A stretch of DNA of 51,307 nt, taken from contig CAJUOS010000010.1 of assembly GCA_910588075.1 (NCBI GenBank), positions 1 through 51,307 on the forward strand. The letters run 5' to 3'. The DNA comes from an uncultured Erysipelotrichaceae bacterium (lineage in GTDB: Bacteria; Bacillota_I; Bacilli_A; Erysipelotrichales; Coprobacillaceae). Below are positions 8,958-18,625 of the stretch, piece after piece. Every line of letters starts with the position of its first letter. Position 1 is the first letter of the stretch. Position numbers and translations under genes: made by a program. Below the pieces are notes generated by a model, which saw only the letters and a program-made list of their open reading frames with translations, did no database searches and was not told where the DNA came from.

Positions 8958-9630
8958 TTAATTCACCTTCTATCATCTTAATCAAATATTTGACTTCTTG
9001 ATAACGATAATGTTCGCTTTGTAAAGAAGTCAGTATTTTTTGTTGTACTTCTAATTGATGCTTCCATTTTTCATAAAATAACTCATTTTTATTCTTTCTT
9101 AAACATGGTCCAAAAATTATATCTTGTTCTGTATATTTCAATAATTTTTTTGTTTTTTCACAAACAATAATTTCATATATATGATGAGCGTCTTTTACTA
9201 TTTTCTCATCAATTATTTCCATATTTTGTTTAAATAAATATTCTCTCAATACTTCTAATCCAACATTGGCTTGAAGAATAAATCTATGATTTTTTAAAAA
9301 TTCTTGATGTTCATTTAAAATATCAACAATTAATTTTCCTCCCATGCCACAAATACTTATCATATCAATATTCTTATCAATAATAGGATTCATACCACTT
9401 CCTAGAAGTGGTATGACATATTTTTGTAATTGATATTGTTGAATTGTTTCAATAGATGCGTTAATTGGGCCACTTGCAATATCACAAGCATATGACTTCT
9501 CTATAATTCCTTTTTCTACCAAATAACATGGTAAGTAAGCATGATCAGTTCCTATATCTGCAAGTATTTCCCCTTGTTTATATTTTTCTATTAAATCTGC
9601 AATAGCCTGTAATCTTTTTGATAGTTTCAT
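8935..9630 (-). CDS. trmK: tRNA (adenine22-N1)-methyltransferase TrmK
   Basis: 231 residues. A Rossmann SAM-binding region opens with IADIGTDHAYLP (about 20-31), followed by YACDIASGPI and the family motif ISICGMGGKLI near residue 92. The C-terminal third is helical, as in B. subtilis TrmK (YqfN). It methylates A22 in tRNA Ser/Leu-type substrates. It lies directly downstream of rpoD (1-nt gap) and overlaps nif3, the conserved Firmicutes order sigA-trmK-nif3. Confidence 0.93.
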   Translation of the reverse strand: MKLSKRLQAIADLIEKYKQGEILADIGTDHAYLPCYLVEKGIIEKSYACDIASGPINASIETIQQYQLQKYVIPLLGSGMNPIIDKNIDMISICGMGGKLIVDILNEHQEFLKNHRFILQANVGLEVLREYLFKQNMEIIDEKIVKDAHHIYEIIVCEKTKKLLKYTEQDIIFGPCLRKNKNELFYEKWKHQLEVQQKILTSLQSEHYRYQEVKYLIKMIEGELNESTTDY

Positions 9631-9631
9631 A

Positions 9632-10888
9632 TTAACGATCCAAGAAATCTTTCAAACGTTTAGAACGAGAAGGATGTTTCAATTTTCTTAAAGCTTTTGC
9701 TTCAATTTGACGAATACGTTCACGTGTAACGTTGAATTCTTTTCCAACTTCTTCTAATGTTCTTGTACGTCCATCATCTAATCCAAATCTTAAACGTAAA
9801 ACTTTTTCTTCACGGTCAGTTAACTCTAATAGAACTTCATTAAGTTCATCTTTTAATAATTCATTAGCAGCATAATCATCAGGAGACATTGCTCCTTCAT
9901 CTTCAATAAAATCTCCTAAATGTGAATCATCCTCTTCTCCAATTGGTGTTTCTAATGAAACAGGTTCTAATGATATTTTTTGTATTTCTCTTACTTTATC
10001 TGCTGTCATACCATCCATTTTTTCTGATATTTCTTCAGCAGTTGGTTCTCTTCCTAATTCTTGAATCAATTGTCTTTGTACACGTGTTAATTTATTGATA
10101 GTTTCAACCATATGAACAGGAATACGAATTGTTCTTGCTTGATCAGCAATCGCACGTGTTATAGCTTGTCTTATCCACCATGTTGCATATGTAGAAAACT
10201 TAAATCCTTTTGTATAATCAAATTTTTCAACAGCTTTAATTAACCCCATATTTCCTTCTTGAATTAAATCTAAGAATAACATTCCTCTACCAACATATCT
10301 TTTAGCAATTGAAACAACTAATCTTAAGTTCGCTACTGCCAATTTCTTTTTAGCCTCTTCATTTCCATCAAGAATACGTTTAGCTAAGTCAATTTCTTCT
10401 TCATGACTTAATAATTCTACACGACCAATTTCTTTTAAATACATTTTAACAGGATCATTAATTTTAACATTACTTCCTAACTGTGTACTGTCATCTTCTT
10501 CATCTTCTGAATACATATTTACAGTATCAGTTGTCATCATATCAAAATCTCCAACAAAATCTAGGTTAGGAACATCTTCATCAAAATCCCCATCTAAATC
10601 TAAGTTTTCTAAATCCTCTAAATCTTCTAAATCATTAATCGCTTCACCTTTTAGAAGTTCTTCATCATCCACATCTAATACATCTAAACCATCTTCAATA
10701 ACAATTTGATTATCTGTAATAAACTGTAAAAGTTCCTCTGTTGCTTCATCATCAAGATCATATTTAGTTAAAAAAGTATCTAAATCATCTTGTGAAAGTG
10801 TTCCTCCTAAAACATTGGCTGTTTCTTTAATTAAATTTTTTAAGTCTTCAAATGTAACTGGTGCTGCTTTTTTTGTTTCTTTTTTCAT
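9632..10888 (-). CDS. rpoD: Primary RNA polymerase sigma factor RpoD/SigA
   Basis: 418 residues. Region 1.1 (about 10-70); an acidic linker rich in D/E and LEDLE repeats (about 75-125); region 1.2 with NDPVKMYLKEIGRVELLSHE; region 2 with DLIQEGNMGLIKAVEKFDY and FSTYATWWIRQAITRAIADQ (-10 recognition); region 3; and region 4 with the helix-turn-helix RTLEEVGKEFNVTRERIRQI (-35 recognition). It directs core RNA polymerase to housekeeping promoters. Its ATG overlaps the dnaG stop by 4 nt, giving the dnaG-rpoD core of the macromolecular synthesis operon. Confidence 0.98.
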   Translation of the reverse strand: MKKETKKAAPVTFEDLKNLIKETANVLGGTLSQDDLDTFLTKYDLDDEATEELLQFITDNQIVIEDGLDVLDVDDEELLKGEAINDLEDLEDLENLDLDGDFDEDVPNLDFVGDFDMMTTDTVNMYSEDEEDDSTQLGSNVKINDPVKMYLKEIGRVELLSHEEEIDLAKRILDGNEEAKKKLAVANLRLVVSIAKRYVGRGMLFLDLIQEGNMGLIKAVEKFDYTKGFKFSTYATWWIRQAITRAIADQARTIRIPVHMVETINKLTRVQRQLIQELGREPTAEEISEKMDGMTADKVREIQKISLEPVSLETPIGEEDDSHLGDFIEDEGAMSPDDYAANELLKDELNEVLLELTDREEKVLRLRFGLDDGRTRTLEEVGKEFNVTRERIRQIEAKALRKLKHPSRSKRLKDFLDR

Positions 10889-12642
10889 ATAGACTCCTTT
10901 GTATTCGATAAATTCACAATTTCTTTTAGTATTTCTGCCTTTTGTGTAGGATCTAAAATATAATTAAATTGTTCTAATAATTGTTCTTTTTTCATTTTTT
11001 TAGCATTTGAAGCAATTGTTTGAATATAATCATCAATAGCTTTTTCATCATATGACATAGGTAGTTGAGATGTTGATATCTCAATAATAGTTTGGATAAA
11101 TTCTTCTTTTGGCATACCATTAATAAAATCAGCCAAAACTAATTGATTATGTTTTCGATAATAATCAATTATATATGAAGCAATAACACGATATTGATCA
11201 TTATACATAAATCCTGCCTTAGCTTCATATTTCAAAGCAACTTCTTTGCTATTTAACATATAAAATAATAAATCATGCTCTGCCTTGTTGTATTTATCCA
11301 CCATTTGAATTGTTTTCTTAATTTCATAATGTAAAAAATTTTCTTCTTTTTGAGGTTTTATTCCTGCTACTCTTTGTTGAATAATTTCATATGAAAAACC
11401 AGACTTTTGAGATAAAATATGAATATAATAATCTCTATCTACATCATCTTGAAGTTTTGAAATCTCAAAACACATTTTTTCTAAATAATTTTTACGATCA
11501 TCATAATTTTGAGTATCAACAAATTGATATTCAAAATCCATTTGAAATTCAATTGGCTTTAATGTTTTCTTTAATATTTCTAACAAACCATCTTTTCCAT
11601 CAGATTCATAAATTTCATCAGGATCTTTACCATTAGGTAAAATAATAATTTTAACTAATAATCCAGCTTCTTCTAGCTGTCTTGTCGCTTTGCTCATTGC
11701 TGTCTGTCCAGCATGATCCCCATCAAGACAAAGACAAATAGTTGAAGTCAATCTTTTTAATGCTTGAATATGCCCTTTTGTTAGAGCTGTTCCCATAATA
11801 GCTACAGTATTTTCAATACCTGCTTTATACATAGCAATAACATCCATAAACCCTTCTAACAAATAAACAAATCCTGCTTTTTTTACTGCTTCCCTACATT
11901 GGTGATAATGATATAATGTTTCACCTTTCACAAAAATATCTGATTCTGGAGAATTAATATATTTACTATCATGTTGTGTAGGCTTATAAATTCTTCCACT
12001 AAAACCAACAACTTCTCCTTGTTGATTATAGAGTGGAAACATAATACGATCTTGGAAACGATCAAAATGTTGTTTTGATTCCACAACTAATCCAGACTTA
12101 ACCATATCTATTTCTTGAAATTGCAATTTTGAAAAAGCCTGATAAAGTATAGAATCTATTGGTGCATATCCTATTTGAAATTCTTTTATTAAATCATCTG
12201 TAAAATGACGTTTATTAAGATAAGCTTTTGCTTCTAATCCTAACTTTGTATTTAAATAATAACTATAAATTTTCTGTGCTTCTTTGTGCATTTGATAAAA
12301 TGCAACATATTCTTGCTTAACTGGTCTTTTTTCTATATCTAAATGATATTCACTTAAATCTATTCGACCCATTTCAGCAACCTTTTTAACTGCTTCTATG
12401 TATGATATTTTTAAATATTCTTGTAAAAATGTAAAAACATTACCTCCAGTATGACAAACAAAACACATAAAAATTTGTTTATCTGGAGATACTGACATAG
12501 AAGGATGTTTATCATCATGAAACGGACATAGAGCTATGTAATTTCTTCCTTTTTTCTCTAAAGGAAGATATTGTCCTATCACATCAACGATATCAACACT
12601 TTGTCTTATTTCATTGAGTTTATCCTGTGATAGACGTACCAT
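10885..12642 (-). CDS. dnaG: DNA primase DnaG
   Basis: 585 residues. CHC2 zinc-binding N-terminus (CPFHDDKHPSMS followed by FMCFVCHTGG, residues about 39-67); catalytic core with the RNAP basic motif and TOPRIM acidic residues (LLEGFMDVIAMYKAG, then LCLDGDHAGQTA); and a helical C-terminal DnaB-interaction domain. It makes RNA primers for replication. It is located between glyS (15-nt gap) and rpoD (4-nt overlap), a conserved Firmicutes order. Confidence 0.97.
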   Translation of the reverse strand: MVRLSQDKLNEIRQSVDIVDVIGQYLPLEKKGRNYIALCPFHDDKHPSMSVSPDKQIFMCFVCHTGGNVFTFLQEYLKISYIEAVKKVAEMGRIDLSEYHLDIEKRPVKQEYVAFYQMHKEAQKIYSYYLNTKLGLEAKAYLNKRHFTDDLIKEFQIGYAPIDSILYQAFSKLQFQEIDMVKSGLVVESKQHFDRFQDRIMFPLYNQQGEVVGFSGRIYKPTQHDSKYINSPESDIFVKGETLYHYHQCREAVKKAGFVYLLEGFMDVIAMYKAGIENTVAIMGTALTKGHIQALKRLTSTICLCLDGDHAGQTAMSKATRQLEEAGLLVKIIILPNGKDPDEIYESDGKDGLLEILKKTLKPIEFQMDFEYQFVDTQNYDDRKNYLEKMCFEISKLQDDVDRDYYIHILSQKSGFSYEIIQQRVAGIKPQKEENFLHYEIKKTIQMVDKYNKAEHDLLFYMLNSKEVALKYEAKAGFMYNDQYRVIASYIIDYYRKHNQLVLADFINGMPKEEFIQTIIEISTSQLPMSYDEKAIDDYIQTIASNAKKMKKEQLLEQFNYILDPTQKAEILKEIVNLSNTKESI

Positions 12643-12657
12643 AGCTCTTCTCCTTCA

Positions 12658-14034
12658 TTAAAATTTCACTTTTTCATTTATATAACTCATTAATTCATTA
12701 ATTGGTAAACGAATTTGTTCCATTGTATCACGATCTCTTAATGTTACAGCTTGATCATTTTCTGTATCGAAATCAATTGTAATGCAAAATGGAGTTCCAA
12801 TTGCATCTTGACGACGATAACGTTTTCCAATTTGTCCTGCTACATCAAATTCAACATTGAACTCTTTAGCAAGCATTGTATAAACTTCCATAGCTTTTTC
12901 ACTTTGTTTCTTTGTAAGTGGTAAAATAGCAGCCTTTACCGGTGCAACAGCAGGATGTAAATGCATTACAATACGTGAATCTTTTTCTAATTGTTCTTCA
13001 TCATAAGCATCTGCTAAAACTGATAAGAATAAACGATCTGCTCCTACAGATGGTTCAATAACATATGGAATATATTTCTTATTTGTTTCTGGATCTAAAT
13101 ATTCCAAATTCTTTTTAGAAAATTCTTGATGACGTGATAAATCATAATCAGTTCTATCTGCAATTCCCCATAATTCACCCCAATTTAAAGGTGTAGGATA
13201 TAAATATTCTATATCACTTGTCGCTTTTGAATAAAATGAAAGTTCTGCTTGTTCATGATCTCTAAAACGTAAATTTTCTGCAGTTAATCCTAAATCTAAT
13301 AAAAATTGCATACATCCATTTTTCCAATAATCAAACCATTCTAAATCTGTATCTGGTTTACAGAAAAATTCTAATTCCATTTGTTCAAACTCTCTTGTTC
13401 TAAAAATAAAGTTACCTGGTGTAATTTCATTCCTAAATGATTTTCCAATTTGTCCTATTCCAAAAGGAACTTTCTTACGAGATGTTCTTTGAATATTTTT
13501 AAAATTCACAAAAATACCTTGAGCTGTTTCAGGACGTAAATAAACAATATTTTTTTCTCCTTTTACTGTACCCATTTCTGTTTTAAACATTAATTCAAAT
13601 TCACGAATATCTGTAAAATCTTCACTGCCACAATCTGGACATTGAATATGATGTTCTCTAATAAATGCCATCATTTTTTCTGGTTCCCATCCATCACTAT
13701 GAATGTCTGGATCATAATCTTCAATCAATTTATCAGCACGATGTCTTGTTTTACAACTTTTACAATCAATTAATGGATCACTAAACCCTCCAACATGTCC
13801 ACTTGCTTGCCATACTCTTGGATTCATAAATATAGCAGAATCCAATCCTACATTATATGGTGATTCTTGAATAAATCTTTTCCACCATAATTTTTTAATA
13901 TTATTTTTCATTTCAACCCCTAAAGGTCCATAATCCCAAGTATTTGCTAAACCATCATAAATCTCAGAACCTTGATATACAAATCCTGAATTTTTTGCAT
14001 GTGCAACTATTTTTTCCATATCTTTATTTGCCAT
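12658..14034 (-). CDS. glyS: Glycyl-tRNA synthetase, single-subunit (dimeric) type
   Basis: 458 residues, class II synthetase of the archaeal/eukaryotic-like GlyQS type. Motif 2 is in FRNEITPGNFIFRTREFEQM; the motif 3 region is EPSVGADRLFLSVLADAY; the C-terminal anticodon-binding domain starts near 360 (VAPVKAAILPLTKK). Conserved glycine recognition segment MNPRVWQASGHVGGFSDPL near residue 68. A CxxC...CxxC insert (CKSCKT, CPDCGSE) is present. It charges tRNA-Gly. It heads the glyS-dnaG-rpoD-trmK-nif3-nudix run. The leader has a hairpin rather than a recognisable T-box. Confidence 0.97.
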   Translation of the reverse strand: MANKDMEKIVAHAKNSGFVYQGSEIYDGLANTWDYGPLGVEMKNNIKKLWWKRFIQESPYNVGLDSAIFMNPRVWQASGHVGGFSDPLIDCKSCKTRHRADKLIEDYDPDIHSDGWEPEKMMAFIREHHIQCPDCGSEDFTDIREFELMFKTEMGTVKGEKNIVYLRPETAQGIFVNFKNIQRTSRKKVPFGIGQIGKSFRNEITPGNFIFRTREFEQMELEFFCKPDTDLEWFDYWKNGCMQFLLDLGLTAENLRFRDHEQAELSFYSKATSDIEYLYPTPLNWGELWGIADRTDYDLSRHQEFSKKNLEYLDPETNKKYIPYVIEPSVGADRLFLSVLADAYDEEQLEKDSRIVMHLHPAVAPVKAAILPLTKKQSEKAMEVYTMLAKEFNVEFDVAGQIGKRYRRQDAIGTPFCITIDFDTENDQAVTLRDRDTMEQIRLPINELMSYINEKVKF

Positions 14035-14073
14035 ATTTATACCCCTTTATCCTTATTTTATACAGCCATAAAA

Positions 14074-14112
14074 GAATGAATGACTTAGCTTTTGACTAAG
14101 TCATATTCATTC
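14074..14112 (-). promoter_or_regulatory. glyS leader hairpin (possible attenuator)
   Basis: In the glyS transcript, GAATGAATATGACTTAG pairs with CTAAGTCATTCATTC across loop TCAAAAG, with a 2-nt bulge, followed by TTTTATGG. It starts about 15 nt after the predicted transcription start and ends about 40 nt before the glyS ATG. It may terminate, attenuate or stabilise the mRNA. The T-box consensus AGGGUGGNACCGCG is absent from the short leader. Confidence 0.5.
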
Positions 14113-14133
14113 CTAGTATGCGATAACACATTA

Positions 14134-14162
14134 TTTATACCCTTATAGTAGTTATTTGTCAA
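14134..14162 (-). promoter_or_regulatory. SigA-type promoter for the glyS-dnaG-rpoD operon
   Basis: Perfect -35 TTGACA (14157-14162) and -10 TATAAA (14134-14139) separated by 17 nt, reading leftward into glyS. It lies between the stop of the alpha/beta hydrolase gene and the glyS leader. Confidence 0.8.
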
Positions 14163-14179
14163 CCAACTATGGGAGTATG

Positions 14180-15097
14180 TTATAAATACGTTCTTTCTTC
14201 TAACCACTTTAATATATCAAAGTATATTTCCTTTTTATTTTGTTCAAATAACAAAGCATGTCTTCTTTTTTCAAAAACATGATATGTTATATCTGTTATT
14301 CCTTTATTTTTATATTTTTCTACTAACTGCTTAACCCCTTTAACTAAAGGATCATATTCTCCTTCAGCTATATAAATAGGTAAATAATATGGTATCCTTT
14401 GTATGCAATCATCTGAATTAACTTCTGCAATTGCTTGGATAATGTCTTTATATCCTTGAACTGTATATGCAAAATAAGATAGAGGATCATTATGATATCT
14501 TTTTCGTTCTTGAGAATCACTTGTTAACCAATGTGTTCCTCGACTCACTTTAAACAGTTTTCTATTCCAAGATGTATTTAATCCTTTAAATAATTTTTGA
14601 GCTCTATGTACTGGACCTTTTACTGTTTTCATAATAGACAAATAACCATTTTGCACATGTCTATGTTCTATCTTTGCTAAAGTTCCTAATAAAAGAACTC
14701 CATCTATAAAATCACCATATTGACTCATAAATTTTCTTATAAACACAGAACCAATATCTACCCCTAACATAAAGTAAGGTGTATCTGGATAATCTTCTCT
14801 TATAATTTCAAAAAGACGAAACATATCTTTTACAATATTTTGAACTCCATTTTCTTTTCCAAAATAACCCTGTTCAAAATCAATTAATGATTTGCCATGT
14901 CCAACAAAATCACTAACCACAACAACAAAACCATGATTTAATAAAAATGATGCAAAATGATCGTAACGATCAGCATGTTCTCCCATACCATGATGTATTT
15001 GAATAATACCTTTAACACGTAAAATCACTTTAGGTTGATAAATATGATAGCGAACATGAACATGCATACAAGATGTATATGTTTCAGTAATTCTCAT
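14180..15097 (-). CDS. Alpha/beta hydrolase, lysophospholipase (PldB)-like, with altered nucleophile elbow
   Basis: 305 residues of the serine-aminopeptidase/monoacylglycerol-lipase fold: oxyanion segment IIQIHHGMGEHADRYDHFA near 30-48, acid Asp in GEYDPLVKG near 250, and His in KRRHALLFEQ near 280. The elbow expected as GHSMG reads LGVDIGS, so Asp114 (codon GAT) replaces the nucleophilic serine. Asp nucleophiles occur in dehalogenase and epoxide-hydrolase branches of the fold, so it may be a changed enzyme or an inactive one. It lies 2 nt after ygiQ, probably co-transcribed. Confidence 0.8.
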   Translation of the reverse strand: MRITETYTSCMHVHVRYHIYQPKVILRVKGIIQIHHGMGEHADRYDHFASFLLNHGFVVVVSDFVGHGKSLIDFEQGYFGKENGVQNIVKDMFRLFEIIREDYPDTPYFMLGVDIGSVFIRKFMSQYGDFIDGVLLLGTLAKIEHRHVQNGYLSIMKTVKGPVHRAQKLFKGLNTSWNRKLFKVSRGTHWLTSDSQERKRYHNDPLSYFAYTVQGYKDIIQAIAEVNSDDCIQRIPYYLPIYIAEGEYDPLVKGVKQLVEKYKNKGITDITYHVFEKRRHALLFEQNKKEIYFDILKWLEERTYL

Positions 15098-15099
15098 AT

Positions 15100-16911
15100 T
15101 TATCTCCCCCTTTTTAATGGTTTCTTTTGTCCTTTCGGTTTAATTAATGCTTTTGAATGAAATCCAATTAAGTCTTGTCTTTTTGACATGACAAGTGCTT
15201 CATAAACCAAATGATAATTTTTAGGATTGCGATATTGCATTAAAGCTCTTTGCATAGCTTTTTCTTTTGCGGATTTAGCTACATAAACAGGTTTCATATC
15301 ACGAGGATCTAATCCTGTATAATACATAGCAGTAGATAATGTTCCTGGTGTTGGATAAAAGTCTTGTACTTGTTCTGGTTGATGATGAATATCCCTTAGA
15401 TATTCTGCTAATTCAATAGCACTATTCAAATCACTACCTGGATGTGATGACATCAAATATGGAACTAAAAACTGATTCATATTCATTTCTTTATTGAGAT
15501 ATTGATATTTATCTACAAACTTCTCATATAATTGTCTTCTTGGTTTTCCCATTTTATCTAAAACTTGATCACTGATATGTTCAGGAGCAACTTTTAATTG
15601 TCCACTAATATGATGTTTTATCAATTCCTTAAAGAAAGTTTCATCTTTATCATACATAAGATAATCATATCTAATTCCAGATCTTACAAAAACTTTCTTA
15701 ACACCATCTAAATTTCTTAATTTTTTTAATAATGATAAATAATCACTATGGTCAACCTTTAAATTATGACATGGCTTTGGCCATAAACACTGTTTTGTTG
15801 GACATGCACCATGTTGTTCTTGTTTATTACAACTTGGTTGTCTGAAATTAGCAGTGGGACCCCCAACATCATGAATATAACCTTTAAAATCTTGATCTTG
15901 AATAATCATTTTAGCTTCATCAATTAATGACTCATGTGAGCGTGTTTGTATAATTCTTCCTTGATGAAAATTTAAAGCACAAAAATTACATGCTCCAAAA
16001 CATCCTCTATTACTAATTAAAGAAAATTTTACTTCTTCTATTGCTGGTATATAATCATATGAAGGATGATAAGTTCGCTCATATGGTAAAGCATATGTAT
16101 CATCAAATTCCATTTGTGTTAATGGGCGATTAGGTCTATTTTGAACAACATAGAATCCATCATAAGGTTCTACTAATGTTTTTGCATTAAAATGATCTGT
16201 ATTATGATATTGAATTGCAAAAGATTGAGCATAAGATTTTTGACTTGTCATAACCTCTTTATAACTAGGTAACATGATATAATCAGAAACTATTGATAAA
16301 TCTTTTGTTTTAAAAACTGTTCCATCAAGATATGTTAAATATTGAACATCTAATCCTGCATCAAGTGCCTCTGCAATCTCTACAACACTATTTTCGCCCA
16401 TACCATACATTAATAAATCTGCCCCAGAATCAACAAGTATAGATTTTCTCACTTTGTCATCCCAATAATCATAATGAGATAATCTTCTTAAGCTTGCTTC
16501 AATGCCTCCTATTAATATTGTTGCATCTTTATAAGCTTCTCGTACTTTTTGACTATAAACAATAACAGCTCTATCAGGTCTATGTCCAGCTTCTCCATTG
16601 TTTGAATAACTATCTTTTTTTCTTTTCTTTTTAGACACACTATAATGATTAACCATTGAATCTATATTTCCACTAGAAATCATAAACCCTAATCGTGGTT
16701 TTCCAAAACGTTGAAAATCATCTAATGTACGCCAATCAGGTTGTGCCAAAAAACATACTTTAAAACCTCGACTTTCAAGTGTTCTTGTAATAATCGCAGC
16801 TCCAAATGAAGGATGATCTACATAAGCATCTCCACAAATATAAACAAAATCTGGTTGTTCCCAACCTCTTTCTAACATTTCTTCCTTTGTTGTTGGTAAA
16901 AAATTTCCCAT
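15100..16911 (-). CDS. YgiQ-family radical SAM protein
   Basis: 603 residues. An N-terminal B12-binding-like/UPF0313 domain (about 1-290, PSFGAAIITRTLESRGF) is followed by a radical SAM core with the cluster motif RGCFGACNFCALNF (CxxxCxxC) near residue 305. The SPASM-less C-terminal DUF3362 region includes DFYPTPGTLSTAMYYTGLDP. YgiQ proteins are widespread, with no firmly established substrate. Start supported by AAGGGGAT. It begins a new unit after the recO terminator; a TATAAT is present at 16936-16941 on the minus strand. Confidence 0.93.
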   Translation of the reverse strand: MGNFLPTTKEEMLERGWEQPDFVYICGDAYVDHPSFGAAIITRTLESRGFKVCFLAQPDWRTLDDFQRFGKPRLGFMISSGNIDSMVNHYSVSKKKRKKDSYSNNGEAGHRPDRAVIVYSQKVREAYKDATILIGGIEASLRRLSHYDYWDDKVRKSILVDSGADLLMYGMGENSVVEIAEALDAGLDVQYLTYLDGTVFKTKDLSIVSDYIMLPSYKEVMTSQKSYAQSFAIQYHNTDHFNAKTLVEPYDGFYVVQNRPNRPLTQMEFDDTYALPYERTYHPSYDYIPAIEEVKFSLISNRGCFGACNFCALNFHQGRIIQTRSHESLIDEAKMIIQDQDFKGYIHDVGGPTANFRQPSCNKQEQHGACPTKQCLWPKPCHNLKVDHSDYLSLLKKLRNLDGVKKVFVRSGIRYDYLMYDKDETFFKELIKHHISGQLKVAPEHISDQVLDKMGKPRRQLYEKFVDKYQYLNKEMNMNQFLVPYLMSSHPGSDLNSAIELAEYLRDIHHQPEQVQDFYPTPGTLSTAMYYTGLDPRDMKPVYVAKSAKEKAMQRALMQYRNPKNYHLVYEALVMSKRQDLIGFHSKALIKPKGQKKPLKRGR

Positions 16912-16959
16912 ACTCTATCCCCTTTATATTCACATATTATACAACAAAGTTCTCAGAAG

Positions 16960-16992
16960 AAAAATAAAATTGTGCAGTTTTCTACACAATTT
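16960..16992 (-). terminator. Terminator of the ybeY-era-recO unit
   Basis: AAATTGTGCAG / CTACACAATTT, 11 bp with one mismatch and loop TTTT, followed on the minus strand by TTATTTTTCTTC. It overlaps the recO stop codon. Confidence 0.75.
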
Positions 16993-17719
16993 GTTGAATA
17001 AATGTTTTTGTATGTAATGATATACCTGTATACTCTTCAATAAAATAGTCCATTACCTTTATTAACTCTTTCATTATATTTTCATCAATATGTAAAGAAT
17101 CTATATGATGAATAGAGATTTTATGAATATGTCTAAAAGCTTTAAGAAATTCAATAGAGTAAATTTGATGTTGTCGAAGATGTTCTGCACATAAAAAACC
17201 ACCATCTTCTATGGAAATAGAAATAACTTTTTTAGATCCACATTGTACACATCCATCTACATTAATCACAATTCCATTATGTTCTAAGATAAAAACATTA
17301 AATAATAAATACACCAATAATGGAGGGTATCCTTGATCCAATGCTTTTAAAGATGTTATCAACATATTATATTCCTTTAAAGAAGGCATATTTTCCTCAA
17401 TATATCGATAATAATATTCTAAGATATAATTACCAATAATTTCGCTATCTAAATTTTCTTTAATATGTCTAAGATAATGAATAGGTGTTGCTTTCATTAA
17501 AGAACTTAAACCTTTTTTCAAATGAATTGTCATTTCACTTATCATCATTTCTTGACATGCTCTTGCATTCTTACTCGTTAACTTACGAATACCTCTTGCA
17601 TGAATACCAATTTTACCAAAGTCTTTTGTATAGACATGTAAAATCACATCATTTTCCTTATAAAAAGTTCGTTTTAAAATAATTCCTTCTACAACTTCCT
17701 CATTAATAGTCATTCTCAT
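16982..17719 (-). CDS. recO: DNA repair protein RecO
   Basis: 245 residues from the ATG at 17719 (MRMTINEEVVEGIIL); the frame could start at TTG 17728, but only the ATG has proper spacing (10 nt) from AAGGAG. N-terminal OB fold (GIILKRTFYKENDVILHVYT), helical middle, and a zinc-like CxxC...C segment (VDGCVQCGSKKV, FLCAEH) typical of Gram-positive RecO. It loads RecA with RecR at gapped DNA. It overlaps the end of era by 17 nt, so translational coupling is likely. Confidence 0.94.
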   Translation of the reverse strand: MRMTINEEVVEGIILKRTFYKENDVILHVYTKDFGKIGIHARGIRKLTSKNARACQEMMISEMTIHLKKGLSSLMKATPIHYLRHIKENLDSEIIGNYILEYYYRYIEENMPSLKEYNMLITSLKALDQGYPPLLVYLLFNVFILEHNGIVINVDGCVQCGSKKVISISIEDGGFLCAEHLRQHQIYSIEFLKAFRHIHKISIHHIDSLHIDENIMKELIKVMDYFIEEYTGISLHTKTFIQQIV

Positions 17720-18596
17720 CGTATCCAAACTCCTTAAGATACTTTTGTTTATTTCGCCAATTTTTCTCCACTTTTACAAAAAGTTCAAGAGTTACAGGAA
17801 CTTGTAAAAAACGCTTCATTTCACGTCTTGCATTTTGTCTAATTTTTTTAATCATTGTTCCTTGTTTGCCAATAATGATAGCTTTTTGACTTGGTCTATC
17901 TACAACAATAGCTGCCATGATATGAACACCATCTTCATCCTCTTCCATTTTTTCAATGACAATCGCAACGCTATGAGGCACTTCTTCATGCGTGAAATAT
18001 AGAATTTTTTCTCGAATAAATTCTGCCATAATAAAACGTTCAGGATGATCTGTAATATGATCTTTAGGATAATACATAATGCCTTCTTGTAAATCATTTT
18101 TAATTGTTGTGATAAGTTGTTGAACATTATCACCATTTAATGCACTTATTGGAATTATTTCTTTAAAGTCAAATAATTCTTTCCATTCACTTAACTTTTT
18201 AATAAGTTCATCTTTACTCAACAAATCAATCTTATTTAATAATAAATAAACAGGTCCATCTGCTTCTTTTAAACGTTTAACAATGAAATGATCTCCCTTA
18301 CCAATATTTTCATCTGCTGGAGCAATAAATAAAACCAAATCTACTCCATAAATACTATTCAAAGCATTTGTATTCATAAAAGAACCTAATCCATCTTGTG
18401 GTTTATGAATACCTGGTGTATCCATAAAAATAATTTGAGCATCTTCATCAGTATAAATTCCTTGAATTGTATTTCTAGTTGTTTGGGCAGTTGCTGATGT
18501 AATAGCTAATTTTGTTTTTAATATATGATTTAATAATGTTGATTTACCAACATTAGGTCTACCAACAATACTCACAAATCCTGACTTAAATACCAT
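17703..18596 (-). CDS. era: GTPase Era
   Basis: 297 residues. G1 GRPNVGKSTLLN (about 12-23), switch region TTRNTIQGI, G3 DTPGIH, G4 LNKIDLL and G5 ISALNG, then a C-terminal KH domain with the AIIIGKQGTMIKKIRQNARR loop. It binds the 3' end of 16S rRNA and assists 30S maturation. AAGGAG lies upstream of the ATG. Order ybeY-era-recO is the common Firmicutes arrangement. Confidence 0.98.
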   Translation of the reverse strand: MVFKSGFVSIVGRPNVGKSTLLNHILKTKLAITSATAQTTRNTIQGIYTDEDAQIIFMDTPGIHKPQDGLGSFMNTNALNSIYGVDLVLFIAPADENIGKGDHFIVKRLKEADGPVYLLLNKIDLLSKDELIKKLSEWKELFDFKEIIPISALNGDNVQQLITTIKNDLQEGIMYYPKDHITDHPERFIMAEFIREKILYFTHEEVPHSVAIVIEKMEEDEDGVHIMAAIVVDRPSQKAIIIGKQGTMIKKIRQNARREMKRFLQVPVTLELFVKVEKNWRNKQKYLKEFGYDENDY

Positions 18597-18625
18597 AATT
18601 TTTCTCCTTGTATCTCAATAATTGA

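Noticed and set aside
14035..14179. T-box riboswitch upstream of glyS
   Set aside because: The leader is too short and lacks the conserved T-box sequence; only one simple hairpin is present.
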